Shown: positions 16,892 through 25,621 of the stretch, piece by piece | Layout: each line of letters opens with the position of its first letter | How positions within the stretch are numbered: position 1 is the first letter of the stretch | From: Roseibium sp. MMSF_3412 | GTDB taxonomy: Bacteria; Pseudomonadota; Alphaproteobacteria; Rhizobiales; Stappiaceae | NCBI RefSeq assembly: GCF_030733265.1 | Contig: NZ_JASHJI010000002.1 | Span: 434,001-498,000 of the forward strand | Length of the DNA stretch: 64,000 bases | Direction: 5' to 3' | Translations under genes and position numbers: made by a program | Notes under the pieces: model-generated | What the model was told of the DNA's origin: nothing | The model's input: the letters and a program-made list of their open reading frames with translations, nothing else | The model's database searches: none

Positions 16892-18325
16892 TCACTCCGG
16901 CACGGACGGGTATTTCATGCCGGCGACTTCCTGCATAAGGCGGATCACCTGGGTGCTGTAGCCGGCCTCGTTGTCGTACCAGACGTAGAGAACAAGGCGG
17001 TTGCCGTCGACGATCGTCGCCTGGCTGTCGACGACACCGGCATGGGTCGATCCAACCAGATCAGAAGAGACAAGCTCCGTGGAGGCCGTGTAATCGATCT
17101 GGTCCTGCAACGAAGACTGGACGGAGACACCGCGCAGGTAGTCGTTCATTTCCTGATCGGTCGTCTCACGCCCGAGGTTCAAATTCAGGATCGCCATGGA
17201 GACGTTCGGGACCGGCACGCGGACCGCGTTGCCGGTCAGCTTGCCCTTCATTTCAGGCAGGCATTTTGCCACCGCGCTGGCCGCGCCCGTGCTCGTCAGC
17301 ACCATGTTGAGCGGCGCGGAGCGCCCCCGGCGGTCGCCCTTGTGGTAGTTGTCGATCAGGTTCTGGTCGTTGGTGAAGGCATGGATGGTTTCGACATGGC
17401 CGTTCTCGATGCCGAACGCGTCATTGATCACCTTCAGCACCGGCGTGATCGCATTCGTGGTGCACGAGGCGGCGCTCAGGATGGTGTCTTCTTCGGTGAT
17501 GTCGCCATGGTTCACCCCGTAGACGACATTCTTGATCGAGCCCTTGCCCGGCGCCGTCAGGATGACCTTTGACGCGCCCGGACATTTCAGATGCTGGCCG
17601 AGACCGTCCTCGTCACGCCAGATGCCGGTGTTATCGACCACCAGCGCGTTGTGAATGCCGTATTTGGTGTAATCCACCTCGGCGGGCGAACCCGCATAGA
17701 TCACCTGGATGGTATTGCCGTTGGCGATGATGGCGTTCTGCTCTTCGTCGACGGTGATCGAGCCGCTGAAAGCCCCATGGACCGAATCCCGCCGCAACAG
17801 GCTGGAACGTTTCTTCAGGTCCTCGCCCTTGCCGCCGCGCACGACGATGGCACGCAGGCGCATCTTGTTGCCCGCGCCGACACGCTCGATCAGCATGCGC
17901 GCAAGCAGACGGCCGATCCGGCCGAAGCCGTAGAGAACGACGTCCTGCGGTTCCTGCAGGATAGAGGTTCTGCCGGTGTTGATGCTGGCGAGTTGATGCT
18001 GCACGAAAGTAGAGGCATCGCCGCCCTCTTCCATGAAACGGTGGCACAGCTTGCCGAGATCGACGCGCGATGCGGCAAGGTCCATTTCCAGCATCGCCTT
18101 GACGATCTCAAGGCTCTTGGAGACTTCCAGCTCCTGCCCGGTGATCTGCAGCGCATAGCGGTGCGCCTTGATGATTTCGATGGCGGAATTGTTCAAGAGC
18201 CGGCGCCCGAAAATCCGGATGTTGATGCCGTAATCGCGGTAAAGGTGGCCGACCAGCGGGATCATCTGCTCTGCGGCGTATTGTTGTTCTTTCCAGTTGT
18301 CGAAGTGATGATCCGTCGTCGCCAT
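16892..18325 (-). CDS. Glyceraldehyde-3-phosphate dehydrogenase, long form
   Basis: A 477-residue GAPDH with a ~125-residue N-terminal extension before the Rossmann domain (VVLYGFGRIGRLLARM, about 128-143). The catalytic cysteine is Cys288 in SAASCTTNAI, the active-site His follows in ETIHAFTND, and the phosphate site is in STGAASAV. The ordinary enzyme has about 335 residues; the extended form is known in several marine proteobacteria. The extension is helical and of unknown role. A decayed fragment of a second GAPDH copy lies at 14075-14245. An 18 bp palindrome is found 48 bp upstream. Confidence 0.9.
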   Translation of the reverse strand: MATTDHHFDNWKEQQYAAEQMIPLVGHLYRDYGINIRIFGRRLLNNSAIEIIKAHRYALQITGQELEVSKSLEIVKAMLEMDLAASRVDLGKLCHRFMEEGGDASTFVQHQLASINTGRTSILQEPQDVVLYGFGRIGRLLARMLIERVGAGNKMRLRAIVVRGGKGEDLKKRSSLLRRDSVHGAFSGSITVDEEQNAIIANGNTIQVIYAGSPAEVDYTKYGIHNALVVDNTGIWRDEDGLGQHLKCPGASKVILTAPGKGSIKNVVYGVNHGDITEEDTILSAASCTTNAITPVLKVINDAFGIENGHVETIHAFTNDQNLIDNYHKGDRRGRSAPLNMVLTSTGAASAVAKCLPEMKGKLTGNAVRVPVPNVSMAILNLNLGRETTDQEMNDYLRGVSVQSSLQDQIDYTASTELVSSDLVGSTHAGVVDSQATIVDGNRLVLYVWYDNEAGYSTQVIRLMQEVAGMKYPSVPE

Positions 18326-18372
18326 GTCGAATTAAGTCCTCAGCGCAAGTCCAGCAGGTTTTCGGCAGGTCT

Positions 18373-18390
18373 CCGGGGTCATGACCCCGG
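18373..18390. promoter_or_regulatory. Perfect 18 bp palindrome upstream of GAPDH
   Basis: CCGGGGTCATGACCCCGG is self-complementary across all 18 bases and lies 48 bp before the GAPDH start. It could be a regulator site or a structured 5' leader. The function is unknown. Confidence 0.5.
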
Positions 18391-18691
18391 CCCGCGCCCG
18401 CTGTCTAGCGCCTGTTCAAAGCCGTTGTCCAGTGGGCGCTCGAAGCTTAATCGATTGAAATTGCAGGAAGAGTTGCAGGTAGCGTCGCAGGGGCGGGAAA
18501 CGCCGCATTAGCAGCATTTCAGATAGTTGGCAGTGGACATGGCCTGCTGGAGAAATCCGGCCCGCTGGATCTCCAGCGAAATCCGCTTGAGTGTCCCGGG
18601 CCTGGTTTCCGCCGCATCCCGTTTCGCCTCACCGGTCCGGCAGTGCTCGATCGGGGACGGCATGGCCCGGTCCCTTCAATGAGAGCGCAAC

Positions 18692-18720
18692 AAAAAAGGC
18701 CGGCATATTTACCGGCCTTT
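18692..18720 (-). terminator. Rho-independent terminator of the cold-shock gene
   Basis: On the minus strand, the stem AAAGGCCGG / CCGGCC is followed by a run of six T. It lies about 50 bp past the cold-shock stop codon. Confidence 0.85.
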
Positions 18721-18769
18721 CCTGTTTGTCTGATGGCCCTCGACCGGGCCCCGCGTCATCGGCGATGGC

Positions 18770-18979
18770 TCAAACGTCCTGCAGGTTGTCAGCGGAGGAC
18801 TTGCCGGACCGGCTGTCCTGAACAACCTCGAAGCTGACCTTCTGGCCTTCGACCAGAGAACGCATGCCGGAGCGCTCGACAGCGGAAATGTGGACGAACA
18901 CGTCCTTGGCTCCGTCTTCCGGCTGAATGAAGCCGTAGCCCTTGCTGGTGTTGAAGAATTTTACTGTTCCGATAGGCAA
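18770..18979 (-). CDS. Cold-shock protein, CspA family
   Basis: A 69-residue single-stranded nucleic-acid-binding protein. RNP1 is K13-G-Y-G-F-I and RNP2 is VFVHIS (27-32). It acts as an RNA chaperone. The initiation codon appears to be TTG: TTG-CCT-ATC-GGA follows an AAGGA ribosome-binding site at correct spacing, the next in-frame Met is inside the fold, and the encoded start [10 protein letters not shown] is the canonical one. The ~290 bp upstream, with no gene, would accommodate the long 5' leader common for csp genes. Confidence 0.95.
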   Translation of the reverse strand: MPIGTVKFFNTSKGYGFIQPEDGAKDVFVHISAVERSGMRSLVEGQKVSFEVVQDSRSGKSSADNLQDV

Positions 18980-19273
18980 AACGATATCCTTTCAATCGGA
19001 CGGGAAAGTGCCTGCAACACGCGTCATGCGTGGCACAGCGGTTTTGTCGACATTGAGTGGGAAGATCGTTTAGGGCGCCTTCGCGCGCGATGACAAAGTT
19101 CAGCAATCAAGACCGATGTCCGGTGCCTAAATCCTTTTGGTGTTCAAAGCAAGGCGCCATGCTGTTTTCAGCACCATTATTGCACTTGCGGCAAGTTGGC
19201 GGCGGACGAATGCTGCGGCGCCGTCTGGCGGGACAGCGCGGCCCGCAGGATCCCACGAAGCCGGCAAAAGGAC

Positions 19274-20494
19274 TTAAAGATAAGCGCCCTCCAGCGTCCG
19301 GCGCGCCCTTTGCACGATCTCGGCATCCGGCAGAGCCGCCAGGTCGCGGGCTGGGTCCGCCCCGTTGAAGGCGACGATCACCGGCTCCCCTATATAGCGA
19401 TGAAGGTTCAGCCATTGATTGAACTGACCTTTCGGCAAGCCGTTTTCCGGTGTTGCAATCCATGTGACATCACCGTCCCAGAAGACGTCGTCATACCGGA
19501 GATACACCTTGTCGAGCACGCCCATTCCGAGCCTTGCAATGGCATCTTCTTTCCAGCGCGGCAGGGGAGGAGAAAAGGCGATGGAGCCCTGTTTCAGGAC
19601 ACCCAGGGGCACCGTCAGAATGACCGCATCGAACGCGGCCTCCCTGCCCTTGCTGTCGCGCAGATGAACGCCGTCTTCGCCGACATCGACATGTGTCACC
19701 ACATGTTCGAACCGCAGGTCCAGGCCGGCGGACATACCGTACAAAAGTCGGTCATAGCCGCCGGGCAGGATGACCTCTTCGCCGTCATAATCTGTATCCG
19801 CAACATAGGCCGAACCGTTCACATCCCTTGCATCTGCGCCCAGGGAATGTTGCACCTCCAGGACATTTTCCAGCCAGGCCGGTGCTTCGGTGTCGGACAT
19901 ATCCCGGCCATCGCCGCCGCGTATGACATAGGTTTCATCGGTGGCACGGGTGCTGAGGTCTTGTGCAGCGGCAAGCTCCGTCAGCGGATTTCCGTCGGTG
20001 CCGTGGATCCAGCTTGCCCCGAGATCAAGCGGCATACCGAGGCTGCGGTCCGTCCAGATCCTGCCTCCCGTGCGGCGGCGTGCTTCCAGAACAGTCACGT
20101 CATAGTCTTCATCGGTGAGCCAGAGCGTCGCTGCAAGACCGCTGGCACCGGCCCCGACAATCGCCACCGTTTCGGCATCCGTGGTGTCGTAAACGGCTTC
20201 GGCGGCGATCAGCCCGGACTCATAAGCCGCATGCACCGTGCTGTTATAGTCCGGATGTGCGGCCTCGCCTGCGAAGAAGAGCCGGCTCCCGACAGGTTTA
20301 CCCAGGGCTTCGTGGTCGCGCCGCCGCGCGCCCCTGGCCACATAGGAATAGGACCCGAGACTGTAGGGATCGCGGCTCCAGTTCGTCCGGAGGTACCCTG
20401 TGAGCGCGCGTTTATCTTGCGCAGCGGCGGACAATGGAACGAAACCGGCTGCCATGGCGGAGATTGCAGTTTGCAGGAAAGTTCTGCGTTTCAT
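19274..20494 (-). CDS. Circularly permuted flavin amine oxidase, exported
   Basis: A 406-residue FAD-dependent protein of the monoamine/polyamine oxidase family with its segments in permuted order. A Tat-like signal peptide (KRRTFLQTAISAMAAGF, cleavage after AAA near 25) comes first. Residues 32-101 are the motif that normally ends these enzymes: W39-x-x-DP, GSYSY, LFFAGEA (72-78), STVHAAYESG (85-94). Then VAIVGAGASGLAA (110-122), LEAR and TGGRIWT form the Rossmann start that normally begins them. The substrate domain follows with Lys301 in PLGVLK, the flavin-proximal lysine. The protein ends at RRTLEGAYL, just where the usual enzyme continues into the first segment. Start 20494 is chosen because it gives the signal peptide; a longer frame overlaps the next gene. 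Substrate unknown, location probably periplasmic. Confidence 0.85.
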   Translation of the reverse strand: MKRRTFLQTAISAMAAGFVPLSAAAQDKRALTGYLRTNWSRDPYSLGSYSYVARGARRRDHEALGKPVGSRLFFAGEAAHPDYNSTVHAAYESGLIAAEAVYDTTDAETVAIVGAGASGLAATLWLTDEDYDVTVLEARRRTGGRIWTDRSLGMPLDLGASWIHGTDGNPLTELAAAQDLSTRATDETYVIRGGDGRDMSDTEAPAWLENVLEVQHSLGADARDVNGSAYVADTDYDGEEVILPGGYDRLLYGMSAGLDLRFEHVVTHVDVGEDGVHLRDSKGREAAFDAVILTVPLGVLKQGSIAFSPPLPRWKEDAIARLGMGVLDKVYLRYDDVFWDGDVTWIATPENGLPKGQFNQWLNLHRYIGEPVIVAFNGADPARDLAALPDAEIVQRARRTLEGAYL

Positions 20495-20592
20495 GTGCGG
20501 CCCATTATTCTTGTTGCGCGAACGCGGCTTGAGAGAGTTTTGGCCGGAACCAACGCCCGTTTCCGGACCGGCGCAGCGTTCCCCTGATCCCG

Positions 20593-21126
20593 TCAACAGT
20601 AACGGTGCACCTCGCAATTCGCGAGCTTTCGGCCGATGATTTCGTTGAACGCATTGCCATGGCCAACGATCAGGAGCGGCCGCGTCATGATGGTGTCGAG
20701 ATGGCGGACGAAATCTGCGATGCGGGACTTGAAGGCATCTTCGGGCTCAACGGTGATACCGGCGGTCCCATCGCTGTGCCACCATTCCTCCGCCAGGTGC
20801 CCGAACTCCAGATGCGGAAAGTCGTTGCTCAACTCCTCGGGCCGCCTGCCAACATCGCAGCTGTGAAGCAGCAATTCGTGATGGCCGGCCCTTACCTCCA
20901 TCGAAACGCCGTCGGGAAACAGGAGCTGCGCCGTCTGGATCGCCCGCGTCAGCGGAGACGTGATGACGTGTCGAATACCGAGTTTCGTGATCTCCGCACG
21001 CGCTTCGATGGCCTGTTGACGGCCGAGATCGGTCAGTGGCGCATCGAAGATCATCGGGTCGTCGTCCCCCGTCCTGAAGACAGCGTTGAATTCCGACTGG
21101 CCGTGTCGCACGAAATAAATTGGCAT
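20593..21126 (-). CDS. Histidine phosphatase family protein
   Basis: A 177-residue phosphoglycerate-mutase-like phosphatase. The phosphohistidine motif R7-H8-G9 begins the protein; ITSPLTRAIQTA supplies the second Arg and LLIVGHGNAF the second catalytic His. Substrates of these small enzymes vary (sugar phosphates, phosphoproteins) and none is indicated here. It lies 98 bp upstream of the amine oxidase on the same strand, so the two may be co-transcribed. Confidence 0.85.
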   Translation of the reverse strand: MPIYFVRHGQSEFNAVFRTGDDDPMIFDAPLTDLGRQQAIEARAEITKLGIRHVITSPLTRAIQTAQLLFPDGVSMEVRAGHHELLLHSCDVGRRPEELSNDFPHLEFGHLAEEWWHSDGTAGITVEPEDAFKSRIADFVRHLDTIMTRPLLIVGHGNAFNEIIGRKLANCEVHRYC

Positions 21127-21244
21127 TTGGGGTCCTCTGCAAAATCGTGGGCCGGGCAGTGCACGTCCAGCCGGCCTGGCCGGCCGGTCATATCATGCGC
21201 CGCGCTCACGAGCATGAAAAACGACCATGTCCGGAAGCAGTGTC

Positions 21245-22324
21245 TCAGGACCCGTCCGGGGGCAGAAGAACCGGCCCGGATCGCGCGAAAGACAGGCTCA
21301 GTTCCGTGCCGACGTCCAGCGTGTCGTCGACATTGTCCTGAACGGCGAACACCTGACCGAAAGCCCCTTCGAGCGTATATTCCATCCGCACACCGACATA
21401 GGTCGCCTTGGCAATCCTGGCCGGCATTCCAACTGTATCCCCGAGCACGAGCCGGGAGGGACGCACGGCGATGGTCGCGCCGCCCCGGGGCAGCCCACGC
21501 GATGCCAGCGTGTAGCGATAGCCGCTGATGTCGACCGTGGCCATGTCCCCCTCGACATCCACAATGTCACAGGGGATCAGGTTCGCCTCGCCGATGAAAT
21601 CCGCAACAAAGGCATCGACCGGCTGGTCATAGAGTTCGCGCGGCGTGCCGATTTGCGCAATCGATGCATTGCGCATGACGACAATCTGATCGGAGACAGC
21701 AAGCGCCTCTTCCTGGTCGTGCGTGACGTAGACAACGGTCAGCCCGAGATCCTGCTGGATTGCCCGGATGTCCTCGCGTACCTGCCGGCGCAATTTGGCA
21801 TCCAGGTTGGACAGCGGCTCATCGAACAACAGCACCTGCGGTTCCAGCACCAGCGCCCTTGCCACGGCAACGCGCTGCTGCTGACCCCCGGACAGCTCGC
21901 TCGGCAGACGGGCTCCGAAACCGTTCAACCCGACAAGATCCAGTCCTTCGTGTGCACGCGCACGCGCTGCCGTCTTGTCGAAACCGGAGAAGGTCAATCC
22001 GTACATGACATTTTCCAGAACGCTCATATGCGGAAACAGCGCGTAGGACTGGAACACCATCGACACGTCTCGATCGGTCGCCGGCAGCTTGGTGACATCC
22101 GTGTCCCCGATCAGGATGCTCCCGGAACTGGCCATCTCCAGGCCGGCGATCATGCGCAGCGTCGTGGTCTTGCCGCAGCCGGAGGGTCCGAGCAGCGTGA
22201 CAAGCTTGCCCGCCTCGATGTTCAGGTCGATATTGTCGACAGCCGTCACGTCCTTGCCGAAAACCTTCGAGACCCCATCGAACCTGACCGGCGCGGCTTT
22301 GCTGCGAATGTGTGCATCGCTCAT
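21245..22324 (-). CDS. ABC transporter ATP-binding protein (Fbp/Afu type)
   Basis: A 359-residue ATPase. Walker A is GPSGCGKTTT, the Q-loop is in VFQSYALFPHM, the signature is LSGGQQQRVAVARAL, Walker B is LLFDEPLSNLDA, and the H-loop is VYVTHDQEEA. A TOBE-type C-terminal domain spans about 280-355. It energises the permease encoded just upstream, whose stop it overlaps by four bases (ATGA), and works with the binding protein at 24538-25563. Confidence 0.95.
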   Translation of the reverse strand: MSDAHIRSKAAPVRFDGVSKVFGKDVTAVDNIDLNIEAGKLVTLLGPSGCGKTTTLRMIAGLEMASSGSILIGDTDVTKLPATDRDVSMVFQSYALFPHMSVLENVMYGLTFSGFDKTAARARAHEGLDLVGLNGFGARLPSELSGGQQQRVAVARALVLEPQVLLFDEPLSNLDAKLRRQVREDIRAIQQDLGLTVVYVTHDQEEALAVSDQIVVMRNASIAQIGTPRELYDQPVDAFVADFIGEANLIPCDIVDVEGDMATVDISGYRYTLASRGLPRGGATIAVRPSRLVLGDTVGMPARIAKATYVGVRMEYTLEGAFGQVFAVQDNVDDTLDVGTELSLSFARSGPVLLPPDGS

Positions 22325-24537
22325 GACGCTTCCTTCATTTCGATGTGTTTGCGACGGCCGATCTGCACCCGGCCGACGAGAAGCTGCAGCAGTCCGACAG
22401 CTGCCAGCATGACGAAGATCAGCGTCGTGGAATAGGCAATGGCAAGACCGTAGTCGTTGTTCTCCACCCGGCCGATAATGTAGCTGGTCGCCATGTCATA
22501 TTCCGCGGAGACCAGAAAGATCACCGCCGATATCGCCGTCATCGCGCGCACGAAACTGTAGACCAGCGCCGCCAGGATGGCCGGCCGCAACAGCGGCAGG
22601 ATCACCCGCCTGAATGTCTGCCAGGAATTGGCTCCGAGTGTCAGGGAGCTTTCGTCGAGCGACTTGTCGATCTGCGACATGCTGGCAATCCCGGCGCGCA
22701 CGCCCACGGGCATGTTCCTGAAGATGAAACTGACGACCAGAATGATGCCGGTGCCGGTGATTTCGATCGGCGGCACGTTGAAGGCGAGAATGTAGCTGAC
22801 GCCGATCACCGTGCCTGGAATGGCAAAGGACAGCATGGTTCCGAATTCGAACGCGTTCTTGCCCGCAAAACTCTGCCGCGTCAGCAGGTAGGCTGTCACG
22901 AGGCCAACGGCGGCCGTTAGCGGTGCCGCAATGGCCGCGATCGTGATCGTCGTCCAGAAACTGTCCCAGGCGGCGCCGGTCCAGCGGATGCCCTCTGCCT
23001 CGAACCTTACGGAGAAGGCGGTTACGTAGTGCTTGAAGGTCAGGCTGTTGTTGACACCCCAGAGTTCAACAATGCTGCCGTAAATGATCATGGCATAAAC
23101 AACGGCAGTGAAGAACGCCCAGATCAGGGCAATGCTCAGAACCGGAACGGCAAGGCCTTTCGGCATCAGCGGATGAACACCGGCGTCGCCCTTGCCGGAC
23201 ACCGTCGTGTAGCTCTTCTTCCCGAGCCATGCGCGCTGCGCGTAGAAGGCCGACAGTGTGAAGAAAAGCAGCACCATCGCCAGGACGGCGGCGCGGCCCT
23301 GATCGTATTGCGCTCCGACAATCGCGAAGAAAATCTCGGTCGACAGAACGTCGAAGTTACCGCCCAGAACCAGCGGATTGCCGAAATCGGCCATGCTCTC
23401 GATGAAGCCGAGCAGAAATGCATTTGCAAGCCCCGGCCGCATCAAGGGCAACGAGACCGTTTTGAAAGTCTGCCAGCGGCTGGCGCGAAGCGTTTGCGCA
23501 GCTTCTTCCATTGAGGGAGACACACCCTCGACTACGCCGATGAGAACCAGAAAGGCGATCGGGGTGAAGGCAAGTGTTTGCGCAATCAGGACCCCCGGCA
23601 GACCATAGAGCCAGCGTGTCGGCTGCACACCGAACAACTCCGCGATGAACACCGTCACCGTACCGGAAAGTCCGAACAGCAGAATGAGTGCAAGGCCGAT
23701 GACGAAGGGTGGCGTGATGATCGGCAAAACCGTCATGGCGCGGATCAGGCGCTTGTAGCGGAACCCCGAGCGCGTGACGACAAGCGCGAAAGCCAGTCCC
23801 AGAAGGGTCGTGATCAGCCCTACAAGGACAGCCAGGAACAGCGAGTTCCACGCAGCGCCGCAGCGCGCACCTGCCAGGCAGCCCAATCCCCAGATACGGT
23901 CATCGAAGAACTTGTCGAAAAAGACCAGGATCGAATAGGTGCCCTCATCGGTGATGAAGGCCGCGAACAGCATTTTCGCGATCGGAAAGAAAACAAACGC
24001 CGTGACGATCACGATCACGCCGCCGATTGCGCTGACGACGAACACGTCGCCATTAACCGCACCGCGCGCCGCGATGCCCTGGGTCAGCAGAAACAGGAAT
24101 GCGGATGCGCAGATCATGGCGCCGTAGCCCATTCCGTACTGGCGGTCGTCCAGAGAGCCGAAGGCGGCGTTCATCCATTCGAAATTGTACCCGCGAATGC
24201 CGATCGAAAATCCCTGCACGATCATCCAGGCGAACCCGAGAGCGCCGGCCAGGACCAGCAGCCGCGCATAGGCCGCGTCCGACTTGGCATGTCTCAGGGC
24301 AAGAAACGGCAATGCCAGGGGAAGCAGCAATGGCGCAAGCCAGAGCTTTTCTCCCTGGGCAATCAGGAATGCCGCCGGGGCGTAGTCCTCATCGAACGGG
24401 TAACCGTCGACCAGCCACTCGAACGACCAGAAGCCGTCCTCAATGCCGTACCAGGGCAGAAGCCCGAACCCGGCCCACCCGGCAATGATCCAGAAGATCA
24501 GGACCGGGGGGGTGGTGCTTTTCGCGGACAAGGTCAC
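22321..24537 (-). CDS. ABC transporter permease, fused two-domain (Fbp/Afu type)
   Basis: A 738-residue permease. It contains two homologous permease halves, each with an EAA-like cytoplasmic loop (ASRWQTFKTVSLPLMRPG and ANSWQTFRRVILPLLRPA). Classic FbpB proteins have about 550 residues; this one has about 190 extra N-terminal residues with several more membrane helices, as in AfuB-type permeases. It starts with GTG directly after the stop of the binding-protein gene. The family includes ferric-ion, 2-aminoethylphosphonate and, for AfuABC, hexose-phosphate transporters. Confidence 0.9.
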   Translation of the reverse strand: MTLSAKSTTPPVLIFWIIAGWAGFGLLPWYGIEDGFWSFEWLVDGYPFDEDYAPAAFLIAQGEKLWLAPLLLPLALPFLALRHAKSDAAYARLLVLAGALGFAWMIVQGFSIGIRGYNFEWMNAAFGSLDDRQYGMGYGAMICASAFLFLLTQGIAARGAVNGDVFVVSAIGGVIVIVTAFVFFPIAKMLFAAFITDEGTYSILVFFDKFFDDRIWGLGCLAGARCGAAWNSLFLAVLVGLITTLLGLAFALVVTRSGFRYKRLIRAMTVLPIITPPFVIGLALILLFGLSGTVTVFIAELFGVQPTRWLYGLPGVLIAQTLAFTPIAFLVLIGVVEGVSPSMEEAAQTLRASRWQTFKTVSLPLMRPGLANAFLLGFIESMADFGNPLVLGGNFDVLSTEIFFAIVGAQYDQGRAAVLAMVLLFFTLSAFYAQRAWLGKKSYTTVSGKGDAGVHPLMPKGLAVPVLSIALIWAFFTAVVYAMIIYGSIVELWGVNNSLTFKHYVTAFSVRFEAEGIRWTGAAWDSFWTTITIAAIAAPLTAAVGLVTAYLLTRQSFAGKNAFEFGTMLSFAIPGTVIGVSYILAFNVPPIEITGTGIILVVSFIFRNMPVGVRAGIASMSQIDKSLDESSLTLGANSWQTFRRVILPLLRPAILAALVYSFVRAMTAISAVIFLVSAEYDMATSYIIGRVENNDYGLAIAYSTTLIFVMLAAVGLLQLLVGRVQIGRRKHIEMKEAS

Positions 24538-25563
24538 TTACTGCGGCAGTGTCGAGACCTCTTCATCCCACTTCTGCAACAGACGCTTGCGTTCGTCAGA
24601 GGACCCGTACTTCTTGAAATCATAGTCGATCAGCTTGATCTGGCTCATGTCCGGAGCACTCTCTGACGTCTCGGCACCCTTGTTGGAAGGAACCTGAAAC
24701 GCATTGACTTCAAGCGCAAGGTTCTGGGCATCGGTGCTCAGCGCCCAGTCGTAGAACTTCTTGGCTTCGTCCATGTTGCGGGCGCCGTCGATGATCGACA
24801 TGGAACCGATTTCGTACCCGGTGCCTTCGCAAGGCGCGACCACCTTCACCGGAAAACCGGATACCGCCTGTTTCACCGCGTCATGCATAAACACGATCCC
24901 GACCGTGTTTTCACCGCGGCCGGCCGCCTTGATCGGCGCGGACCCGGACTTGGTGTACTGGTTGATGTTGGCGTGCAAACCCTTCATGAAATCGAAGCCT
25001 TCGTCTTCGCCGAAGATCTGCACCATCGAGGCAAGAGTGGTGTAGGCCGTGCCCGAGGAATTCGGATTGGCCATCTGAACGTGGCCTTTGTATTCGGGCT
25101 TCAGGAGATCTTTCCAGCAGGCCGGCTCGGGCAGATTGTTTGCTGCCAGGAGGTCGCTGTTATAGCCATATCCGAGCGCCCCGGAGTAAATTCCGATCGT
25201 GCGGTTTCCAGCGCTTTCAGCCTGGCTGATCGCCCAGTCGTGCAACTGGTCGCGCATGGGGGAAACATACTCGGCCGTAAGCCCTTCCTCTGCGGCCTGA
25301 AGATGCGGATCGCCTGTGCCGCCCCACCAGACATCTCCCTTGGGATTGGAGGATTCGGCGCGAATTTGCGCAAAGGTTTCACCTGAAGATTTCCGGGTCA
25401 TGTTGACATCGATGCCCGTCGCATCCTCGAAGCTGCGGGCCATCAACTGGCACCAGTCTTCCTGCGCGCTGCAATAAAGCGTGAGTTTGTCGGCCTGCGC
25501 CATGGAAACACTGGCCGCGAGCGCGACGAGGGATCCTGCAAGAGCGGTAGCAGTTCTCTTCAT
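24538..25563 (-). CDS. ABC transporter substrate-binding protein (Fbp/Afu type)
   Basis: A 341-residue periplasmic binding protein. The signal peptide is MKRTATALAGSLVALAASVSMAQA. The mature N-terminus, LTLYCSAQEDWCQLMARSFEDATGI, resembles the family-1 extracellular binding proteins of ferric/phosphorylated-compound systems. GDVWWGGTGDPHLQAAEEG and ANPNSSGTAYTTLAS are conserved for the group. The tandem Tyr pair that binds iron in FbpA is not evident, so a phosphorylated organic ligand, as in AfuA, is a real alternative to iron. It is the first gene of the three-gene operon. Confidence 0.9.
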   Translation of the reverse strand: MKRTATALAGSLVALAASVSMAQADKLTLYCSAQEDWCQLMARSFEDATGIDVNMTRKSSGETFAQIRAESSNPKGDVWWGGTGDPHLQAAEEGLTAEYVSPMRDQLHDWAISQAESAGNRTIGIYSGALGYGYNSDLLAANNLPEPACWKDLLKPEYKGHVQMANPNSSGTAYTTLASMVQIFGEDEGFDFMKGLHANINQYTKSGSAPIKAAGRGENTVGIVFMHDAVKQAVSGFPVKVVAPCEGTGYEIGSMSIIDGARNMDEAKKFYDWALSTDAQNLALEVNAFQVPSNKGAETSESAPDMSQIKLIDYDFKKYGSSDERKRLLQKWDEEVSTLPQ

Positions 25564-25621
25564 ATCTGTTCCTCCCTGAACAATGCTGTCTGGCCGTTTC
25601 GGCCCGTTTTTTGTTGGATCC

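Larger units (their letters stand above)
18326..18769. other. Intergenic region between GAPDH and cold-shock genes
   Basis: About 440 bp. It holds a palindrome at 18373-18390 and the terminator of the cold-shock gene at 18692-18720. No further gene seen. Confidence 0.6.

Noticed and set aside
19196-20587. Plus-strand open frame of over 460 codons opposite the amine oxidase
   Set aside because: Antisense shadow. The minus-strand protein has all family motifs and a signal peptide.
21227-22435. Plus-strand open frame opposite the ABC ATPase
   Set aside because: Antisense shadow of a gene with complete Walker motifs; no recognisable protein features.
23578-24666. Plus-strand open frame of over 360 codons opposite the permease and binding protein
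   Set aside because: It runs across two real genes on the other strand and has the composition of an antisense frame.
25590-25612. Hairpin GGCCG-TTT-CGGCC followed by T-run on the plus strand
   Set aside because: It looks like a terminator but points along the plus strand, where no gene ends nearby. It lies in the leader of a minus-strand operon, so it is probably coincidental or a leader structure.
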